The notes beneath the pieces are model-generated. The model was not told the origin of the DNA and did not search any database. It saw nothing but the letters and a program-made list of their open reading frames with translations. From the NCBI GenBank assembly GCA_041487355.1, contig JBGPND010000155.1:1-12451 (forward strand): a stretch of 12,451 nucleotides of DNA. Direction: 5' to 3'. Below, piece after piece: positions 1 through 7,325 of the stretch (the first letter of the stretch is position 1; every line of letters starts with the position of its first letter). A program made the position numbers and the translations under genes. The DNA is from JAMXLO01 sp041487355. GTDB lineage: Bacteria > Pseudomonadota > Alphaproteobacteria > Acetobacterales > Acetobacteraceae.

Positions 1-27
1 ACATCCCCCACCGGCCCTACCCCCCAC

Positions 28-105
28 GTCTGGGCGGGGCGTGTCCCGGCCATCCGTCGCGGCCCCCGTGCTGGTACGGTGGCCCGGGACACGCCCGGCC
101 ATGAC
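28..105. repeat. Dispersed palindromic repeat, copy 1
   Basis: This stretch aligns over its full 78 bases, without gaps, with bases 4656-4733. The left 22 bases agree at 17 positions. The segment CCGGCCATC is shared, and both copies end with CCCGGG, a short spacer and CATGAC. The middle (about 55-80) also keeps TCGCGG and GTGCT at the same places. The right part has GTGT/ACAC-type arms (GTGTCCCGG at 41-49 and CCCGGGACAC at 83-92) that can pair. It lies just downstream of the esterase stop codon, so it may act as a transcript end or mRNA stabiliser, as such repeats often do; that role is inferred. No gene is visible in bases 1-132. Confidence 0.7.
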
Positions 106-132
106 GGTAAAGGAATGGCTTATGGGTCGTCG

Positions 133-1071
133 TCAGTGTGACTCGGTATGAAATATCCCGCGCAGCCAGGCGCAGGACTTGTCCATCGCTTCGCCGGCCT
201 TCTCCACTAGTCCGACCCAGAAGAAGAACCCGTGGTTCATGCCGTCCCAGCGTAACAGGACGCACGGCGTCCCCGCGGCGCGAAGCCTTTCGGCGTAGAG
301 CTCGCCTTCATCGCGCAGTGGATCGTACTCCGCCGTGACCACAAGCGCGGGCGGAAGGCCGCTGCAATTCGGTGCTCGGAGTGGCGACGCGTAGGGGTCG
401 GCTGCCTCGGCCGGATCGCTCAGGTAGTGCTGCCAGAACCATCGCATCGTCTCGCGCGTCAGCCCGTAGCCTTCCGCGTTCTGTTCATAGGATGGCGTTC
501 CAGGTGTGTGGTAATCCGTGACGGGGTAGATCAGCAGTTGCCCGCACAAAGCCGGCCCCGCTTCGTCGCGGATGCGCAGCGCGGTTGCCGCCGCGAGGTT
601 GCCGCCGGCGCTATCGCCGCCCACAGCCAGTCGCCTCGTATCGCCATTCAGTTCGGCCGCATGCTCGGCCACCCAGCGCGTCGCGAACACACAGTCGTCC
701 AGGCCGGCGGGAAATTTGTGCTCGGGTGCCAGGCGGTAATCGACCGAGACCACAACGCATCCGGCGCCGGCGCACAGGTTGCGACACATGCCGTCGTGCG
801 TGTCGAGACTGCACAGCACGAACCCGCTGCCGTGAAAGAATGCCAGCAGCGGGAATGGCCCCTGTCCCGCGGGGTGGTAGATGCGCAGCCGCAGGTCACC
901 GCCCGGCCCCTGGATGGTGCGCTCGGTCACTGAGCCGATGGAAGCCGGCGGCGCCATGATGCGGATGCGCGCCTCATACTGAGCCCGGGCGACCGGGACC
1001 GACAGCGTATGCGTGGCCGGCACCCCGGTTCCCTTGTCGAGCAAGGCCTGGATCTGCGGGTCTACGGACAT
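133..1071 (-). CDS. Alpha/beta hydrolase, HSL-type (family IV) esterase
   Basis: A cytoplasmic carboxylesterase/lipase of 312 residues, a normal length for the hormone-sensitive-lipase family. The oxyanion-hole motif is HGSGF at residues 80-84, followed by SLDTHD. The nucleophile motif is GDSAGG with Ser154, the acid is probably Asp250 in EYDPLRDEG, and the base is His280 in MNHGF. YRLAPEHKFPAGLDD (112-126) is also typical of the family. The frame stays open upstream, but the ATG at 1069-1071 is chosen because AGGAGGA lies 3 bases before it and homology begins here. The usual HGGG motif has Ser in place of the third residue. It is transcribed divergently from the acyl-CoA carboxylase gene across 67 bases, so the two may be co-regulated. 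The natural substrate is unknown; no signal peptide is seen. Confidence 0.9.
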   Translation of the reverse strand: MSVDPQIQALLDKGTGVPATHTLSVPVARAQYEARIRIMAPPASIGSVTERTIQGPGGDLRLRIYHPAGQGPFPLLAFFHGSGFVLCSLDTHDGMCRNLCAGAGCVVVSVDYRLAPEHKFPAGLDDCVFATRWVAEHAAELNGDTRRLAVGGDSAGGNLAAATALRIRDEAGPALCGQLLIYPVTDYHTPGTPSYEQNAEGYGLTRETMRWFWQHYLSDPAEAADPYASPLRAPNCSGLPPALVVTAEYDPLRDEGELYAERLRAAGTPCVLLRWDGMNHGFFFWVGLVEKAGEAMDKSCAWLRGIFHTESH

Positions 1072-1138
1072 GCTTCCTCCTGTTGCAAAGAGCGGGCACC
1101 TTGGCTGGATTGCAGGGCTAGTGAAGAGGACCTGGCTG
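1072..1138. promoter_or_regulatory. Divergent intergenic region, esterase and acyl-CoA carboxylase
   Basis: These 67 bases separate two start codons facing away from each other and must hold, or overlap, the promoters of both genes. The AGGAGGA ribosome site of the esterase (minus strand, 1075-1081) and AAGAGGA of the carboxylase (1124-1130) can be seen. No convincing -35/-10 pair or operator palindrome stands out. Confidence 0.5.
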
Positions 1139-4100
1139 ATGGAGATCAAGAGGCTGCTGGTCGCGAACCGCGGGGAGATCGCGATCCGCATCATGCGCAG
1201 TGCGGCGGAGCTGGGCATTCGCACGGTTGCCGTGCATTCGGCGGACGATGCGCAATCGCTGCACACGCGATGCGCCGACGAGGTGCGTGCACTCGATGGC
1301 ACCGGTGTCGCCGCCTATCTGGACGGGCCGCAATTGGTCGCAGTGGCCAAGGAAGCTGGATGCGATGCGATCCATCCCGGCTATGGGTTCCTCAGCGAGA
1401 ACGCGTCCTTTGCGCGGCTATGTGCGGAAGCCGGCATCACCTTCGTCGGGCCACGGCCGGAGACGCGCGACCTGTTCGGCGACAAGGCGGCGGCCCGCCG
1501 CTTCGCCGCGCGCTGCGAGGTGCCGGTGATTCCGGGGACCTCGGGGCAGACCAGCCTTGAGGAAGCGCATGCGTTCCTCGATTCGCTGGGTCGCGGCGGG
1601 GCGATCATGGTCAAGGCAATTGCCGGCGGCGGTGGCCGCGGCATGCGCGTGGTCACGCATCCCGATCAGCTCGCGGTCGCCTTCGAGCGCTGCCGTGCGG
1701 AAGCGTTGCAGGCCTTCGGCAACGGCGAGCTTTATGTCGAGGGACTGTTCCCCCGCGCGCGTCACGTCGAGGTACAGGTGCTTGGCGACGGCACGGGCGC
1801 GGTCGCGCATCTGTGGGAGCGTGAGTGCAGCATCCAGCGCGAACGCCAGAAGCTCATGGAAATCGCCCCCGCGCCGTTCCTGCGCCCTGCGATCCGTCAA
1901 CGTCTGTTGCAGGCTGCCACGGCTCTGGCTTCCGCCTCCAACTATCTGAATGCCGGCACGTTCGAGTTTTTGGTGGACGCGACGTCGGACACCGACGATG
2001 CGGCAATCGCCTTCATCGAAGCCAATGTGCGGTTGCAGGTGGAGCATACGGTGACCGAGCAGGTCACCGGCATCGATCTTGTGCGTGCGCAGCTTGAGAT
2101 TGCGAATGGGCGAACGCTTGCGACGTTGCGATTGCGGCAGCAGGATATCCCGTCGCCACGCGGCATGGCGCTGCAGGCTCGCGTCAACCTGGAGAGCATG
2201 ACCCAGGACGGTCGCGTTCGCCCGGCGGGCGGGGTGCTGAGTGCTTACGAACCGCCATCGGGGCCGGGCGTGCGGGTGGATGGCTATGGTTATGCCGGCT
2301 ATCGCACCAATCCCCGATTCGATTCGCTGCTGGCGAAGGTGATTGTCCATTCCGGCTCCGACCGGTTCGCGGATGTTGCCGGCAAGGCGGCGCGTGCCCT
2401 GTCGGAGTTTCGTATCGCCGGTGTCGCGACGAATGTCGGCTTTCTGCAGGCGCTGTTGCGCCATCCCGACGTGCTGGCGGGCCGGGCGCACACGCGGTTC
2501 GTGGAGCAGCATGTCGGCGAACTGCTTGCCGCCGACGCGTCCATGGAGCGCCGCTACTTCGAGCCGTCGACCGCCGCGCCACGCATGCCTGGCGCCAGAC
2601 TGGCAACCAACGATCCGCTGGGCGTCGTGCAGTACGGCAAGACCGGCGGCCCGGCGACCTCCCAGGAGCCGCAAGCCGACGATCCCGTCGGCCCCGAGGG
2701 AACCGCGCCGCTGCGCGCACCGATGCAAGGTACCATCGTCGCGATCAGCGTGGCTGAAGGCGACGAGGTCAGGCCGGGGCAGGAAGTCCTCGTGATGGAA
2801 GCGATGAAGATGCAGCACGCCATCGGCGCAAGCACAAGCGGCGTCGTGCGCGCGATCACCATCGCGGTTGGCGATACGGTATTCGAGAGCCATCCGCTTG
2901 CCTTCATCGAGGAGCGCGAGGCAACCGACGGTGCCGCTCATCGGGAGCAGGAGATCGACCTGGACCTGATCCGTCCCGATCTCGCCGAGGTGCTGGAGCG
3001 CCGCGCACAGGCGTTCGATGCGGCTCGCCCCAAGGCTATTGCGCGCCGCCGCGCGGCAGGGCAACGCACTGCACGGGAAAACCTCGAGGATATCTGCGAT
3101 CCGGGCTCGTTCGTCGAATATGGCTCGCTCGTGCTCGCCGCGCGCCGACGCACGACGCCGCTCGATGAGCTGATCGAGCAGTCGCCGGCGGATGGTCTGA
3201 TCATGGGCCTGGCCACGATCAACGGCGAGACGTTTCCCGAGGAGCGCAGCCGCGCCGTCGTCGTATCGTACGACTACACGGTGATGGCCGGCACGCAGGG
3301 CCATATGGGCCATCACAAGCAGGACCGCATGTTCGAAATGGCCGGCAAGTGGCGCCTGCCTGTCGTGCTGTTTGCCGAGGGCGGCGGCGGGCGCGGCAGC
3401 GACACCGACAATGTCAGCAACATGAGCGACACGTTCTATCGGCTGCCGGCGCTGAGCGGCCTTGTGCCGCTGGTCGGTATCGCGTCGGGACGCTGCTTCG
3501 CCGGCAACGCCGTGTTGCTCGGCTGCTGCGACGTGATTATCGCCACCGCCAACTGCACCATCGGCATGGCCGGGCCGGCGATGATCGAAGGTGGCGGGCT
3601 GGGAGTCTACCGCCCGGAAGAGGTCGGGCCGATGAGCGTGCAGGTGGCCAATGGCGTTGTCGACATCGCGGTGCGCGACGAGGCGGAGGCGGTGAAAGTC
3701 GCGCGCCACTACCTGTCGTATTTTCAGGGCCGGATCGACACCTGGAGCTGCGCCGATCAGCGCGAGCTGCGCCACGTCGTGCCGGAGAATCGGCTGCGGG
3801 GCTACGACATGCGCAGCCTGATCGAAACGCTGGCCGACGCGGGCTCGATGCTGGAAATCCGCCGCGGCTTCGGCCTTGGCATGATCACGGCGTTCATCCG
3901 CATCGAGGGCAGGCCGATGGGCGTGATCGCCAACAACCCAATGCATCTCGGCGGCGCGATCGACAGTGACGCGGCCGACAAGGCCGCACGGTTCATGCAG
4001 CTTTGCGACGCGCACGATATCCCGCTGCTGTCGCTGAATGACAATCCGGGCAACATGGTCGGGCCCGAGGCGGAGAAGACGGCGCTAGTACGCCATTGCT

Positions 4101-4516
4101 GCCGCACGTACCTGATCGGTGCCAATCTGACGATCCCGACATTCTTTGTGATGACGCGCAAGTCGTATGGATTGGGCAAGCTCGCCATGACCGGCGGCAG
4201 CATGCGCCTCGGGGTTTTCGCCATCGCCTGGCCGACCGGCGAGTTTGGCGGCATGGGTCTGGAGGGACAGGTCAAGCTGGGCCGCCGCAAGGAGTTGTCC
4301 GCTATTGCCGATCCCGCCGAACGGCTGGCGGCCTATGAACGGATGGTGGCCGAGTTGTACGAGCGCGGGAAGGCACTGAATGCCGGGTCGCTGTTCGAGG
4401 TCGATGAGGTGATCGATCCAGCCGATACGCGCAAGTGGCTCGTGGCCGGACTGCGCTCCATGCCGCCGACGCCGCAGCGCGAAGGCAAGAAACGGCCCTG
4501 CGTCGATGGCTGGTAG
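1139..4516 (+). CDS. Single-chain biotin-dependent acyl-CoA carboxylase (BC-BCCP-CT)
   Basis: One polypeptide of 1125 residues that carboxylates an acyl-CoA using ATP, bicarbonate and covalently bound biotin. Biotin carboxylase spans about 1-445: RLLVANRGEIAIRI near the start, the ATP-grasp glycine loop GGGGRGM at 163-169, and catalytic E294, N296, R298 in EANVRLQVEHTVTE. The biotin carrier domain is about 525-595 with EAMKM and biotinylated Lys557. Carboxyltransferase fills about 605-1125, with AEGGGGRG (746-753), GMAGPAM (809-815), NNPMHLGGAID (932-942) and RKSYGLG (1007-1013). Most bacteria split these functions over two or more chains; this order and size match the single-chain long-chain acyl-CoA carboxylase (LCC) family known from mycobacteria and alphaproteobacteria. 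The ATG at 1139 is chosen over an upstream in-frame ATG at 1013, which lies inside the esterase coding region; AAGAGGA precedes it by 8 bases. GTG at 1121 is an alternative. The acyl chain length accepted is not readable from sequence. All catalytic motifs look intact. Confidence 0.92.
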   Translation: MEIKRLLVANRGEIAIRIMRSAAELGIRTVAVHSADDAQSLHTRCADEVRALDGTGVAAYLDGPQLVAVAKEAGCDAIHPGYGFLSENASFARLCAEAGITFVGPRPETRDLFGDKAAARRFAARCEVPVIPGTSGQTSLEEAHAFLDSLGRGGAIMVKAIAGGGGRGMRVVTHPDQLAVAFERCRAEALQAFGNGELYVEGLFPRARHVEVQVLGDGTGAVAHLWERECSIQRERQKLMEIAPAPFLRPAIRQRLLQAATALASASNYLNAGTFEFLVDATSDTDDAAIAFIEANVRLQVEHTVTEQVTGIDLVRAQLEIANGRTLATLRLRQQDIPSPRGMALQARVNLESMTQDGRVRPAGGVLSAYEPPSGPGVRVDGYGYAGYRTNPRFDSLLAKVIVHSGSDRFADVAGKAARALSEFRIAGVATNVGFLQALLRHPDVLAGRAHTRFVEQHVGELLAADASMERRYFEPSTAAPRMPGARLATNDPLGVVQYGKTGGPATSQEPQADDPVGPEGTAPLRAPMQGTIVAISVAEGDEVRPGQEVLVMEAMKMQHAIGASTSGVVRAITIAVGDTVFESHPLAFIEEREATDGAAHREQEIDLDLIRPDLAEVLERRAQAFDAARPKAIARRRAAGQRTARENLEDICDPGSFVEYGSLVLAARRRTTPLDELIEQSPADGLIMGLATINGETFPEERSRAVVVSYDYTVMAGTQGHMGHHKQDRMFEMAGKWRLPVVLFAEGGGGRGSDTDNVSNMSDTFYRLPALSGLVPLVGIASGRCFAGNAVLLGCCDVIIATANCTIGMAGPAMIEGGGLGVYRPEEVGPMSVQVANGVVDIAVRDEAEAVKVARHYLSYFQGRIDTWSCADQRELRHVVPENRLRGYDMRSLIETLADAGSMLEIRRGFGLGMITAFIRIEGRPMGVIANNPMHLGGAIDSDAADKAARFMQLCDAHDIPLLSLNDNPGNMVGPEAEKTALVRHCCRTYLIGANLTIPTFFVMTRKSYGLGKLAMTGGSMRLGVFAIAWPTGEFGGMGLEGQVKLGRRKELSAIADPAERLAAYERMVAELYERGKALNAGSLFEVDEVIDPADTRKWLVAGLRSMPPTPQREGKKRPCVDGW

Positions 4517-4574
4517 CAATTATACCAACCGCCCAATGCGATAGCCGGAGCACGCCATCGACCTCACTTCAGCC

Positions 4575-4802
4575 GTCATGGCCGGGTCAAGCCCCATAGG
4601 CATCAGGATAAGCAGCGGCGGGGAATACTTTGGCTGGAGGTACCGTTCCCTCCACGTCATGGCCGGGCTTGACCCGGCCATCTATCGCGGCAGAGGTGCT
4701 TGGACAGATGCCCGGGTCAAGCCCGGGCATGACGGGCGGGAGGACGTTCGCCTCCACCCAGGCCCTTATCCTTATGCATATGGGGTCAAGCCCGACCATG
4801 AC
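4575..4802. repeat. Large nested imperfect palindrome (MITE- or BIME-like)
   Basis: The region between the carboxylase and the EthD-like gene reads as one foldable element. The outer arms begin with GTCATGG at 4575 and end with CCATGAC at 4802. Next inward, CCCCATAGGCATCAGGATAAG pairs in 19 of 21 places with the complement of the right side. Then come TGGAGG at about 4634 and CCTCCA at about 4750. The inner arms are two self-complementary units, ATGGCCGGG/CCCGGCCAT (4659-4681) and ATGCCCGGG/CCCGGGCAT (4708-4730). The left arm is about 12 bases longer than the right. No open reading frame or transposase is present, so it looks like a non-autonomous dispersed repeat. It could also end transcripts of the two converging genes. 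Bases 4517-4574 show nothing else recognisable. Confidence 0.75.
4656..4733. repeat. Dispersed palindromic repeat, copy 2 (core of the larger palindrome)
   Basis: Two adjacent hairpins in opposite orientation, each with 9-base perfect arms and a 5-base loop (CTTGA, TCAAG), separated by about 26 bases. It aligns base for base in length with 28-105, which marks it as a member of a repeat family rather than a chance palindrome. Both ends carry the GTCATG/CATGAC terminus. Confidence 0.75.
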
Positions 4803-5514
4803 GAGACGAGGCGGGCTCTACCGTCATGGTTGCCATCGGGAAATGCGTGATGGGCCCGGTAAACGGCGGAAACCGTTGGAACGACGCGCGCATGTCGTGG
4901 CGCACCGGCGAGTTCAGCGCGGCGGTCAACGCGGCCTGGCTGTCGAACACCACCTTGTTGCGTTGCATGTGTTCCACCCGCTGCCAGGGCAGGCAGCCGC
5001 ACCAGTCTATACAGGTGTAGATCTCGATCTGCCGGATATCAGGGAAGCGCGCCATGATCGGCGGATGGTCGGCAATGTAGTGGGTGAGCCAGGCGACCAG
5101 ATCCTCGGCGCGGCCTTCATAGGCAACAAGATAGGTGCAAGGCAGTTCGCCTGGCGGCGTGCGGAATGTCGCATCCGGAACCGGGTAACTGCGCACCAGC
5201 ATCGCCTGCTGGGTCACGCTGGCGCCGTTCAGCGACGGCAACGCGCCGGGCGTTGCAAGCCCCTGCAGATAGCCGGCGGGCGCAGTCGCCGCCTCCAGCG
5301 CCGCGATGTCGTGGAAATACAGTTGCAGACCGAGCAGCGGTGGCGGGCCATCGTCCAGATAGGGATCGTTGGTGCTGGATGGCGTGAAGATCAGTGCCTG
5401 CCGCAGGTCGGGCGTCGCGGCAATGAAACGGGTGAGCCAAGCCAGGTCGGCATCGCTCACACGCGACCGCGGCGCGGCGGGGTGGCGAAACAGTGCAAGC
5501 CAGCAGACCGTCAT
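4786..5514 (-). CDS. Uncharacterised protein with two EthD-like (dimeric alpha/beta barrel) halves
   Basis: A 242-residue soluble protein of unknown function. The C-terminal half (about 124-225) has the layout of the EthD/dimeric alpha-beta barrel group: a beta strand (TYLVAYE), a helix with WLTHYIADHPPIMARFPDIR (141-160), a strand with IEIYTC, then VVFDSQAALTAAL (188-200). The N-terminal half repeats this pattern: WLTRFIAATPDLRQ (26-39), LIFTP, and LYFHDIAALEAA (65-76). It therefore looks like an internal duplication folding as a pseudo-dimer. Its ATG overlaps the stop of the ThDP-enzyme gene (ATGA at 5511-5514), so the two are probably translationally coupled and act together. The last few codons and the TGA stop lie inside the palindromic repeat, so the tail around SSRHGRA is probably not conserved. 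EthD-like proteins are often small accessory or catalytic proteins in oxidative degradation; the assignment rests on secondary-structure pattern, not a diagnostic motif. Confidence 0.8.
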   Translation of the reverse strand: MTVCWLALFRHPAAPRSRVSDADLAWLTRFIAATPDLRQALIFTPSSTNDPYLDDGPPPLLGLQLYFHDIAALEAATAPAGYLQGLATPGALPSLNGASVTQQAMLVRSYPVPDATFRTPPGELPCTYLVAYEGRAEDLVAWLTHYIADHPPIMARFPDIRQIEIYTCIDWCGCLPWQRVEHMQRNKVVFDSQAALTAALNSPVRHDMRASFQRFPPFTGPITHFPMATMTVEPASSRHGRA

Positions 5515-7304
5515 GTGCGGAACAATCCCGCGACGGCGGCTGGTGCGTAACCGGGTGCCACGCGCACGTCCACCACGGCGACGGCGCCAGCTTCGACTGC
5601 CTCGATCGCCGCGCGGAATGTCGGTGCCAGATCGGCGCCATCCGTAATCGGCCCAAAGCCCTGCGCGCCTTGTGCCTGGGCAAGCCGCGCTAAATCGATC
5701 TCCGGATCCGCGATCCGCTGCCCGATCCAGCGGTTCTCCACCGGCCGGTTCCGCATCCGGGCAACGCGCTCCTGATGCAGTTCGTCATTGAAGAAGGAAC
5801 GGTTGTTGGCGACAACCACCAATAGCGGAATGTTGTAGTGCACGGCTGTCCACAGCGCGGTGGCGCCCATCAGGAAGTCGCCGTCGCCACAGACTGCCAC
5901 CGGAAGTCTGCCACTGGCGCGCAACGCCAGTGCCGCGCCGACGGATATCCCGGGGCCGCCACCGATCCCGGCGCCGCCGTCGGAGCCGATATAATCGAGC
6001 GGATGATGGAACGGCCACAGCGCCGCATTCCATGACAGCGAAACGTGCAACAGCGAGGCAGGCCGCACACCGATCGCCTGACGCAACATATGCGTCATCT
6101 GGGCAACGCTGATGTGGCTTGGCTCGACGGCTGGTTCGGGTGGCGACGGCGGCGGCTCCGCGTGACCCGCAGCCTGCTGCGGCAATTGCGCCAGCATGGC
6201 GGCAACCACGGTATCCGCACCGGCCGCAATGAACAGATCGGCGGGCGCCAACGCCTGATGATCCATGCTCCAGCCGTTGTGGAGCTGATGATCCAGCGAA
6301 ACGTTGATCACCTTCGCGGCGGGAGCGACCGTCCCGCATGCGGCCTTCAGCGCCCCCGCCAGATCTACCCAGTCGAGGCTCAGGATCACATCCGCCGCCG
6401 CGATCGCCTGCGCTGCCTCCTGCACCGGGAATGTTGCGGGGGCGCCGGCATGCAATGGATGGTCGGTGGGGAACACCGCGGCGCATTTCAGGTCGGTCAC
6501 CACCCGCGCCCGCAACGTCTCCGCCAAAGCAACGCGATTGGCCCATGCCTGCTCGCTGCGCGAACCGCGACCCATCAGGATCACCGGTCGCTTCGCCTGC
6601 AGCAGTATCGCGACAGCCTGGGCGACCTGCTCGGGCGGAGCCGCGGACGACACGTCCGGCATGAAGCGCGCGGCATCGATCGGCGGCAGCGGATCCGTCA
6701 GCGGTGCCTCCTGCATGCCGGCATCGAGATTGACATAGACCGGACCCATCGGCGCCGAACGCGCCAGCCAGCAGGCACGCAGCAACGCCTCGCGCGCCGC
6801 CTCGGCCGACGCCGGCTGGTCATCCCACTTGGTATAGCCGCGGATCAGCGCACCCTGGTCGCGCGCGGTATGGATCCAGTCGATCCAGGGACGGCGCTTC
6901 GGCGCATCCACCGGTCCGGTCGCGCCGAGCACCAGCACCGGCATCCGGTCACACCAGGCGTTGAAGATCGCCATCGTCGCGTGCATCAGCCCGACATTGG
7001 AATGCACCGCGGCCGCCATCGGCTTGCCGGTGACCTTGGCGTAACCGTGCGCGATCGCCACGGCATGCTCTTCGTGCAGGCAGAGCAGCATCTGCGGCTG
7101 CACATTGCCGAGATGGTTCACCAGGCTGTCGTGGAAGCCGCGATAGCTGGCACCGGGGTTGAGTGCGATGAACGGTATTTCCAGGGCGCGCAGCGTCTCC
7201 GCGACGACATCGCTGCCGAACAATGCGTTGCCCGACGGCAGTGGCAGAGGCCGCTCGATCGGCGCGCCCGAGCGGTCGGCGAGATGGTTCTGGTGGTCAG
7301 CCAT
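5511..7304 (-). CDS. Thiamine-diphosphate-dependent enzyme (acetolactate synthase / benzoylformate decarboxylase-like)
   Basis: A 597-residue ThDP enzyme with the family's three-domain order: N-terminal pyrimidine-binding domain (about 25-200), central domain (about 225-375) and C-terminal diphosphate-binding domain (about 400-590). The catalytic cofactor-activating glutamate is probably Glu78 in CLHEEHAVAIAHGYA. The Mg/ThDP motif is GDGDF at 473-477 followed by NN at 500-501. The family splits or joins carbon-carbon bonds next to a carbonyl, for example 2-oxo-acid decarboxylation, carboligation or 2-hydroxyacyl-CoA lysis. The substrate-side sequence (NPGASYRGFHDSL, 49-61) does not let me place it with acetolactate synthase, oxalyl-CoA decarboxylase or any named type. 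The start ATG has AAGGAG 7 bases upstream. It follows the oxygenase gene by 21 bases and overlaps the EthD-like gene, forming one operon. There is no sign of truncation. Confidence 0.9.
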   Translation of the reverse strand: MADHQNHLADRSGAPIERPLPLPSGNALFGSDVVAETLRALEIPFIALNPGASYRGFHDSLVNHLGNVQPQMLLCLHEEHAVAIAHGYAKVTGKPMAAAVHSNVGLMHATMAIFNAWCDRMPVLVLGATGPVDAPKRRPWIDWIHTARDQGALIRGYTKWDDQPASAEAAREALLRACWLARSAPMGPVYVNLDAGMQEAPLTDPLPPIDAARFMPDVSSAAPPEQVAQAVAILLQAKRPVILMGRGSRSEQAWANRVALAETLRARVVTDLKCAAVFPTDHPLHAGAPATFPVQEAAQAIAAADVILSLDWVDLAGALKAACGTVAPAAKVINVSLDHQLHNGWSMDHQALAPADLFIAAGADTVVAAMLAQLPQQAAGHAEPPPSPPEPAVEPSHISVAQMTHMLRQAIGVRPASLLHVSLSWNAALWPFHHPLDYIGSDGGAGIGGGPGISVGAALALRASGRLPVAVCGDGDFLMGATALWTAVHYNIPLLVVVANNRSFFNDELHQERVARMRNRPVENRWIGQRIADPEIDLARLAQAQGAQGFGPITDGADLAPTFRAAIEAVEAGAVAVVDVRVAPGYAPAAVAGLFRT

Positions 7305-7325
7305 GCCGGGACTCCTTTTGGGTGC

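Noticed and set aside
1013..1138. 42-residue N-terminal extension of the carboxylase
   Set aside because: It would overlap the esterase coding region and lacks family similarity; the protein family starts at the ATG at 1139, which has a ribosome site.
1072..1302. 77-residue N-terminal extension of the esterase
   Set aside because: It would overlap the carboxylase coding region; the ATG at 1071 has a strong AGGAGGA site.
1418..4015. Long open frame of 865 codons on the minus strand
   Set aside because: It lies fully antisense to the carboxylase gene, whose domains and catalytic motifs are clear. Its product is rich in His, Arg and Ala with no motif, as expected from GC-rich codon shadows.
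4575..4802. CRISPR array
   Set aside because: Repeats are in mirrored orientation, unequal and only four in number, with no regular spacers and no cas genes nearby.
4630..5550. Open frame of 306 codons on the plus strand
   Set aside because: It begins inside the palindromic repeat and then runs antisense to the EthD-like gene.
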